Shown: positions 1-4,429 of the stretch, piece after piece | Layout: every line of letters begins with the position of its first letter | Numbering within the stretch: position 1 is the first letter of the stretch | Origin: Peptostreptococcaceae bacterium | Lineage (GTDB): Bacteria; Bacillota_A; Clostridia; Peptostreptococcales; Anaerovoracaceae | Direction: 5' to 3' | DNA length: 6,893 nucleotides | Assembly: GCA_016650135.1 (NCBI GenBank) | Contig: JAENWH010000101.1 | Coordinates: 1-6,893, forward strand | Made by a program: the position numbers and the translations under genes | The notes under the pieces: model-generated | What the model was told of the DNA's origin: nothing | The model's database searches: none | The model's input: the letters and a program-made list of their open reading frames with translations, nothing else

Positions 1-4
1 ACAT
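1..4 (-). CDS. possible start of the next tra gene (traK-like by position), cut by the window edge
   Basis: On the minus strand an ATG (positions 4 to 2) follows the TAG stop of the traJ-like gene after one base. That spacing fits a continuing operon. In Bacteroides conjugative transposons traK follows traJ, so a TraK-like protein would be expected here. Only the start codon and one further base are visible, so the product is inferred from position alone. Confidence 0.3.
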
Positions 5-5
5 A

Positions 6-848
6 CTACGGCCAAATAGATTTCATTATTTCTGAACTCTGTTTAAAAAGAGTAAATTTCAGCCACACCATACCCAATATTGCCATTCCTTGGACGGTAC
101 TACCTTCTACTAGCATAGTAAAAGAACCGTAAGTACCATCAGACATATATTTCATGAAAATACTATAAAACTGGTTTGCAAAAACTACCACCAAAAGCAT
201 TGGAATAATGGTTAAAAATGTACGCACATATATTTTCATCAAATTATATGTGAGGTCTTTATATTTGGGGAAAATTGAAAAAGCAAGAATCAAAGGAGAA
301 ATAACTTTTAGAACTCCAAGTATAAAAAAGCGTTTACCAAGATATATCATAAAAACTAGTACATCAAGATAATAAGCAACTCCACCCACAAAACGATTTA
401 TTAAGACACCTGGGGAAAGTGTATTTTTTAAACTCAGCATCGTTTTAAGAATTGATCCCATTATAGTATCATCATCTTCCATTATAGTAACTGGCGGTGA
501 ACCTATATCAATTGCGCTCATTTCGTCAGCTTTAAAATCTGACACAAACACGTCAATCAATCCATTCAGCATAAGATCAATAAGATTTAATATATCTGGA
601 ATAAAGCCGATAAGAAGCAACAATAATACCGATCTTAAAAGGTCATGAGGGCTTAAACTGTCTTCAGAATCACCAATCCCGACACTGCCTTCCTTTGCAA
701 AAGACGTCATGAATTTTTTAGACATTGCCACGAGAAAAATAATTCCCGCAAGTGCTTTAGACGAATTCACTAAAACCAGGAGATGTTTTGAAAACACCTC
801 CTGGCTTATTTCTGTTAATATCTTTACATCAATCATCGGAATATTCAC
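6..848 (-). CDS. traJ: TraJ-like conjugative transfer inner-membrane protein (VirB6/TrbL-like)
   Basis: This is a 280-residue polytopic membrane protein without a cleavable signal peptide. Hydrophobic segments lie near residues 22-42, 73-95, 154-172, 173-192, 205-228 and 250-268. An acidic, probably soluble stretch (about 100-130, with EDDD near 124-127) separates the second and third segments. This fits the VirB6/TrbL class, which forms part of the inner-membrane channel of type IV secretion systems. TraJ is the Bacteroidetes version and normally follows TraI, as it does here. At 280 residues it is somewhat shorter than the roughly 330 I recall for CTnDOT-type TraJ. The start is a GTG overlapping the TGA stop of the upstream gene (GTGA, positions 848-845), which implies translational coupling. 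The family call rests on topology and gene order more than on a diagnostic motif. Confidence 0.68.
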   Translation of the reverse strand: MNIPMIDVKILTEISQEVFSKHLLVLVNSSKALAGIIFLVAMSKKFMTSFAKEGSVGIGDSEDSLSPHDLLRSVLLLLLIGFIPDILNLIDLMLNGLIDVFVSDFKADEMSAIDIGSPPVTIMEDDDTIMGSILKTMLSLKNTLSPGVLINRFVGGVAYYLDVLVFMIYLGKRFFILGVLKVISPLILAFSIFPKYKDLTYNLMKIYVRTFLTIIPMLLVVVFANQFYSIFMKYMSDGTYGSFTMLVEGSTVQGMAILGMVWLKFTLFKQSSEIMKSIWP

Positions 849-1441
849 AATTTATGCATTCTTTTTATTTCATTTTGAAATATGCGCTGATTTCGGACTC
901 TTCGATATTCCCAGATTGTTTTGTCCATTAAACATTGCTTTTCGTTGAAGTCTTCCTCCATTTGCCGTAAAAGCATCATCCGTTCACCATCCGTCATACT
1001 TGTCTTAGGTTTTAATATAATGTCCAACATTTCGACAATATCGTTCGTTGTAGCAATCATGCGGAGAAAGGAATGGTGAAGGGCGTTGACTTCTTCGAGA
1101 GTATAGAGTTTCGACAGTTCAAGATCGGTCACAATATCTTTGGTCGTAGTAATCAGGCTTTCTTGCTTTTTAATCAACCTGTCCAAACGAGAAAGATTGG
1201 TAATAAATACGTTAATTTCATGAAGCTGTTCATACGACTGTTTTAAGAAAGTTGCTGTTTTGGAAAGCTCTGTTGTCTGTTTATAGGCTTCACCTAACTG
1301 TTTAACTGTATTGGCCGTTGTCGTTGATCTTGCTGCCGCTTCCGCAGCCGCATAGCCTTCCAAAACAGGATCACTTACAAGCGCCTGACCAAACACCCCA
1401 AAAGGGAAGGCTAAGAATAAATAAAGTATCTGTTTTTTCAT
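845..1441 (-). CDS. traI: TraI-like conjugative transposon protein (DUF4141, TrbJ-like periplasmic coiled coil)
   Basis: This is a 198-residue protein with a signal peptide (residues 1-18, a hydrophobic run ending in FGVFG before Gln-19), so it is exported to the periplasm. The rest is almost all helical. An Ala/Thr-rich segment (about 30-45) is followed by long amphipathic helices (about 45-142) with coiled-coil character, then a short motif SMTDGERM (148-155) and a charged C-terminal helix. The helical layout and the S-M-[ST]-D-x-E-R-M motif match my recollection of Bacteroides TraI (DUF4141), a counterpart of TrbJ/VirB5-type components of mating systems. The ATG overlaps the stop of the upstream oxidoreductase gene (ATGA, 1441-1438), and the TGA overlaps the downstream traJ-like GTG. 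This protein is not the relaxase that is called TraI in F-like plasmids. Size is typical for the family. Confidence 0.7.
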   Translation of the reverse strand: MKKQILYLFLAFPFGVFGQALVSDPVLEGYAAAEAAARSTTTANTVKQLGEAYKQTTELSKTATFLKQSYEQLHEINVFITNLSRLDRLIKKQESLITTTKDIVTDLELSKLYTLEEVNALHHSFLRMIATTNDIVEMLDIILKPKTSMTDGERMMLLRQMEEDFNEKQCLMDKTIWEYRRVRNQRIFQNEIKRMHKL

Positions 1442-2706
1442 GATTTTTGGGTCTTATCTTTCAAAGTTGAAAGGATCTGGAAAACTTGATCAACAGTCAA
1501 TTTTTTGCCGATAATATTATTTTGTTTATCGAGAAGATAAATTATTGGGGTTTGTTGCACACCGTAAAAAGTATGGTAGTTGGTTGAGTTGTCAAAATCC
1601 ATTACATTATGCCAATCGGATATTTTATGTTCCTTAATATAGGAAATCCATTTTTCCCGATCTGTTTCTGTGTTTAGCGCCACGATTTCAACACCTTTTA
1701 GAAAAAGATCAGAATATTTCAAGTTGAGTTCTTCTACCACTTTTTTACAACTTCCGCAGCCAATATCATAGATCAGTAGTAAGGTAAAATCACAATTCAG
1801 CTGTTCAAGCTGAAACGGCTTGTTTTCACTATCTGTTAGTTTTAGATTCTTTCCTTTTTGTCCGACCAGACAAAAACGATTCAGCTCATATTGCTCAGTG
1901 ATTGTTTTAAGTGCTTTTTCATCAATCCAGAAACATTTTCCATTCACAAAATAGTTTTCCGAAAGCCAGACAAAAGCCTTCTCCATTCCCATTATTTTAC
2001 TCTCAAATGTGTAATGAATTAAAAAATCGAGGGCATAATGTTTGATTGTATCAGCCATTGGCCGAACCATTAATTTTTTAATGTGAAAAATAACTGTATC
2101 GGGATTTTGAACAATCATATTATTAAAGAAGTAATCCAGTTTTTTAGCGATTACAGGACTGTTAAGCATTTGGGGAATAGTGAGGTTCACCCCATCCCAA
2201 ATGTGATTCCTGAAGTAATAAAAACGCACTGTGTCATTTGCTCCGGCAGGGGGAATAATTGGGGTTACCGATTTTAAATATGCCTTTATAAAATCATCTT
2301 GTATCGAGTTTGCGTTTTGCTTTGAAAACCGGGCCATTTCTTCCGCATTTTTCAGCATTAAGAACTCTTGAAATAAAACATTATCATTGCAGCCCGTGAC
2401 ATGCAACGATTTCTGAATTTCTTCCTGGTTATAATCAAGTGAAAAATTCAAACGCTGATTTTCTCCGACAGGGAATTCAACATATTTTTGTCCCATAAGC
2501 AAAATATAAATTCCAGAATCAATTTTTTTATTGAAAGAATACTCTCCATTTTTTGAAGTGGAAAGGGTATCAACTGGATATGCTTTATCAAGTATATATC
2601 GGGCAAAAACAGGCTGTTCATGAAAATTTTTAATTGTGAAATTTATCTGTGAAAAACCGCTTAAATAAATTAAATACAGCAGAATAGTAAGGAATATTTT
2701 TTTCAT
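1438..2706 (-). CDS. TlpA-like thiol-disulfide oxidoreductase with DUF4369/DUF5106-like N-terminus
   Basis: I place the start at the ATG at 2706 (422 residues). It is followed at once by a good signal peptide (residues 1-19, ending FS before Gln-20) and preceded by an A-rich leader. The frame stays open to an ATG at 2859, but that longer version would begin upstream of the likely promoter at 2743-2750. Domains: a beta-rich DUF4369-like region (about 20-95), a helical DUF5106-like region (about 105-275), and a C-terminal thioredoxin fold (about 285-420). The fold carries the redox pair C317-G-S-C320 and the cis-proline loop T386-P387. Such proteins are periplasmic or membrane-associated and reduce or isomerise disulfides. 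The gene heads an operon: its stop overlaps the traI-like start by 4 bp. A role in folding transfer proteins is plausible by analogy with the F-plasmid proteins TrbB and DsbC, but is inferred. Additional cysteines are C106, C258, C279 and C305. Confidence 0.85.
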   Translation of the reverse strand: MKKIFLTILLYLIYLSGFSQINFTIKNFHEQPVFARYILDKAYPVDTLSTSKNGEYSFNKKIDSGIYILLMGQKYVEFPVGENQRLNFSLDYNQEEIQKSLHVTGCNDNVLFQEFLMLKNAEEMARFSKQNANSIQDDFIKAYLKSVTPIIPPAGANDTVRFYYFRNHIWDGVNLTIPQMLNSPVIAKKLDYFFNNMIVQNPDTVIFHIKKLMVRPMADTIKHYALDFLIHYTFESKIMGMEKAFVWLSENYFVNGKCFWIDEKALKTITEQYELNRFCLVGQKGKNLKLTDSENKPFQLEQLNCDFTLLLIYDIGCGSCKKVVEELNLKYSDLFLKGVEIVALNTETDREKWISYIKEHKISDWHNVMDFDNSTNYHTFYGVQQTPIIYLLDKQNNIIGKKLTVDQVFQILSTLKDKTQKS

Positions 2707-2742
2707 GTATTGTTGATTTTTTTTACATTTATTTTTACTGCA

Positions 2743-2750
2743 CAAATATA
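2743..2750 (-). promoter_or_regulatory. Bacteroidetes -7 promoter box for the oxidoreductase-traI-traJ operon
   Basis: On the minus strand this reads TATATTTG, an exact match to the Bacteroidetes sigma-ABfr -7 consensus TAnnTTTG. Transcription would begin near 2738, giving a leader of about 32 nt before the ATG at 2706. I see no good TTTG -33 element at the usual distance. The palindrome at 2764-2791 occupies that region instead. Confidence 0.5.
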
Positions 2751-2763
2751 TAGTATTTTTAAA

Positions 2764-2791
2764 TATAATTGTATTAATTAGTACAATTATA
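2764..2791. promoter_or_regulatory. 28-bp near-perfect palindrome, putative operator
   Basis: Ten-base arms TATAATTGTA (2764-2773) and TACAATTATA (2782-2791) are exact reverse complements. The eight central bases are also self-complementary except for one pair (T2774/G2781), so 13 of 14 pairs match. The site lies about 14 bp upstream of the minus-strand -7 box, roughly -26 to -53 from the inferred start, where a repressor or activator would act on the tra operon. It is a DNA-level dyad with no T-tract and precedes the gene, so a terminator is unlikely. ATTGTATT, part of the left half, recurs at 2810-2817. Confidence 0.6.
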
Positions 2792-2870
2792 GATTCTAAA
2801 TATTGAATCATTGTATTGTTATTTATTAGAATACTAGATATCAACCATATATAAGACAAATAAAGATTTG

Positions 2871-2878
2871 TATATTTG
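2871..2878 (+). promoter_or_regulatory. Bacteroidetes -7 promoter box for the small HTH-like gene
   Basis: TATATTTG on the plus strand matches TAnnTTTG exactly and equals the divergent box at 2743-2750. Transcription would start near 2883-2885, at or next to the first ATG (2884). That favours the second ATG (2917), which would have a leader of about 33 nt. No convincing -33 TTTG is visible. Confidence 0.45.
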
Positions 2879-2916
2879 TTTCAATGGTTGATTATTTGAT
2901 AACCCGTTTACATAGA

Positions 2917-3186
2917 ATGAAGAAATTATATACTTTGGAATATGAAGAATTGGAAACGTTTCTGATAAAGAAACTTGATGCAATTCCTCATGGTGATTTA
3001 AAAATATTCTGTGAAAAGAACGATCTCAGCGCTTCAGAAGTTAGCCGGTTTCGCAACCGTAATCTCCCAACAACACGACCATTTTTCTTACAAGACATAC
3101 TTAAAGCTTTTGGTTTTAAGGATATTACCTTAACAACTCAAGTAATTTTCAAATTTAAGGGAGAGAATACCTCACGCCAAGGTTAA
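2917..3186 (+). CDS. small helix-turn-helix-like protein, putative regulator of the adjacent transfer genes
   Basis: This is the only plus-strand gene here, 89 residues from the ATG at 2917. An in-frame ATG at 2884 would give 100 residues, but it sits at the predicted transcription start, so I prefer 2917. The central region resembles an XRE/lambda-repressor-type HTH. A helix DLKIFCEKN (27-35) is followed by a turn, a recognition-like helix SASEVSRFR (38-46), and then a helix ending LQDILKAFGF (58-67), like the last helix of XRE domains. Basic residues cluster in and after the second helix. The flanks (1-20 and 70-89) are not recognised. The gene diverges from the oxidoreductase-tra operon across a region with a strong palindrome, a classic arrangement for a local regulator. 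It converges on the traO-like gene with a 32-bp coding overlap. DNA binding and target are inferred; the family is uncertain. Confidence 0.6.
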   Translation: MKKLYTLEYEELETFLIKKLDAIPHGDLKIFCEKNDLSASEVSRFRNRNLPTTRPFFLQDILKAFGFKDITLTTQVIFKFKGENTSRQG

Positions 3187-3715
3187 CGGAATAATACAAG
3201 CTGCTAATATCAGATGAATATCTATATGTTTGTTCGGCCCTTAAAAAAACACCCCATCGGCTGCCACTACTAAAACAGTCTTCAAATTCAAAAAAGCCTG
3301 TTAGTCCTGGAACAAAGTCTTTAGACCTTGTTTTATCCAAGACAGAGTTTTTCAGCTTTTCGAATCCCAAATAAGGACCGGCACCCAAATTAATAAACAT
3401 GCTTTTACTCTGAAATACAGTTTTTTCAAGCATTACTTTTACAGCAATATTTTGAAAATCGGTCCCGGTCTGTGTGTTTATATCCCCCAACGAGTAGGAG
3501 AAATAAAAACCTTTATTAAGTCCACTCAGGGATTTACTATAAGAAGTTAATCCGGCTGATATCTCGTTCCCTTTTTTTGTCAGACCTCCAAAAACAGATA
3601 TTGATTTTGAAGCGATTAAATGGTTTTGATTCAATTCAATATAAAATCCTTGGCCCCACACGGAACAAGACAAAAGGGTGAGAATAATCAATAAATTAAG
3701 TTGTTTTATTATCAT
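3155..3715 (-). CDS. traO: TraO-like outer-membrane beta-barrel protein of the transfer system
   Basis: This is a 186-residue exported protein. A hydrophobic signal (residues 1-21) ends SVWG before Gln-22. The stretch LLSC at 14-17 could weakly pass as a lipobox, but the later signal-peptidase-I site looks better. The mature part is a series of short amphipathic beta strands with Gly/aromatic turns, including GAGPYLGFE (111-119), FVPGLTGFFEFE (134-145) and a final strand SVNLGVRYSLP (176-186), typical of an 8-strand-like barrel. The length and the 'GAxxxxGxE ... GxxxxFExE ... R(A/E)xxxY' pattern match my memory of TraO from Bacteroides conjugative transposons. It follows the lipoprotein gene by 18 bp on the same strand, so it is probably co-transcribed. 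Its last 32 bp overlap the 3' end of the convergent HTH-like gene. If it is not TraO, it is a generic small outer-membrane barrel. Confidence 0.55.
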   Translation of the reverse strand: MIIKQLNLLIILTLLSCSVWGQGFYIELNQNHLIASKSISVFGGLTKKGNEISAGLTSYSKSLSGLNKGFYFSYSLGDINTQTGTDFQNIAVKVMLEKTVFQSKSMFINLGAGPYLGFEKLKNSVLDKTRSKDFVPGLTGFFEFEDCFSSGSRWGVFLRAEQTYRYSSDISSLYYSVNLGVRYSLP

Positions 3716-3733
3716 GATCAGGATGTTTAATGA

Positions 3734-4393
3734 TTAGATTTTAACTGTTTTCACTAAGGTTTCGCTCCAAACCAAATCATCATCTTGCGTTTTTAACTTA
3801 ATGATATAGGTTCCTTGCATTTGAAAGATGTGATAAATGAATGATTTGTCTGTAGTTACCTCTTTCTGGTTGTCTATCTGGAAGGAATATGAAATAATTT
3901 TCCCCCCAAAATTTTGATCTTTGTCAAAGCTTTCTGATAAATCGAGCTTCCTTTCCAAAGAAGAGATAGGCGATTTGGTATCAATTAACTTAAAGACTGC
4001 CACAGGAAGAAGATTATTATACGCAGTTATTATCGCTTCTTTCACCGTCGTTTGTCCAAAAGCATCTTTCACATAAAAGGACAGTACCCTTCGGCCTTCT
4101 GCTGAAAACTTCAAACTAATTTGGTTCTCACTAAGCAGAACAACATCATTAACATTACTGCTTTCTTTAAAATTGAGTTCTGGGGTATTGATTTGATCAT
4201 CAATAACAGCGTAGTTAAAAGTGTAAACCTTATCCCTTACCTTGACACTATCTTCAAAAGCTTCACTATCCGGAACCCGATTTGAATTAAACGATATGAC
4301 AGGATCAATATTAATTTTTGAGAATACATCTTCGCTATCATCACACGATGACAGGAAAACAAGGCTTATCAATAAAAAAGATATTCTTTTCAT
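3734..4393 (-). CDS. surface lipoprotein with two Ig/PKD-like domains
   Basis: This is a 219-residue lipoprotein. The signal (1-16) ends LSS followed by the lipidated C17. The next residues, DDSED, are acidic, resembling the lipoprotein export signals that send Bacteroidetes lipoproteins to the cell surface. The mature chain appears to hold two beta-sandwich domains. The first (about 27-126) ends with FYVKDAFGQTT-type strands. The second (about 128-219) is PKD-like, with PVAVF at its start, LDLSESFDKD (150-159), a KIISYSFQID strand, GTYIIKL (194-200) and DDD (204-206). No enzymatic motif is visible. The gene lies 36 bp after the repetitive surface protein and 18 bp before the TraO-like gene, so it is likely part of the same operon. 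A role as an anchor or partner of the large surface protein, or in cell contact, is inferred from location and domain type. Confidence 0.75.
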   Translation of the reverse strand: MKRISFLLISLVFLSSCDDSEDVFSKINIDPVISFNSNRVPDSEAFEDSVKVRDKVYTFNYAVIDDQINTPELNFKESSNVNDVVLLSENQISLKFSAEGRRVLSFYVKDAFGQTTVKEAIITAYNNLLPVAVFKLIDTKSPISSLERKLDLSESFDKDQNFGGKIISYSFQIDNQKEVTTDKSFIYHIFQMQGTYIIKLKTQDDDLVWSETLVKTVKI

Positions 4394-4407
4394 GTGTGTT
4401 AGTATAA

Positions 4408-4422
4408 GCCCCCTTTCGGGGC
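4408..4422 (-). terminator. GC-rich hairpin between the adhesin and lipoprotein genes
   Basis: A 5-bp perfect GC stem (GCCCC / GGGGC) closes a 5-nt loop containing GAAAG on the minus strand. It lies 8 bp after the adhesin stop and 14 bp before the lipoprotein ATG. It stands out in AT-rich DNA. The 3' side, TTATACTAAC, lacks a real U-tract, so it is a weak terminator at best. It could instead attenuate read-through, or stabilise or process the transcript. Confidence 0.4.
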
Positions 4423-4429
4423 ATATGGT

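Noticed and set aside
709..948. Plus-strand open frame opposite the traI/traJ junction
   Set aside because: It lies antisense to two well-supported genes and spans their boundary. It has no promoter or recognisable domain.
2083..2277. Short plus-strand open frame within the oxidoreductase gene
   Set aside because: It is antisense to a conserved-looking domain and has no features of its own.
2707..2859. N-terminal extension of the oxidoreductase frame to an ATG at 2859
   Set aside because: The extension would place the signal peptide internally, lies in very AT-rich intergenic DNA with a palindrome, and begins upstream of the likely promoter at 2743-2750.
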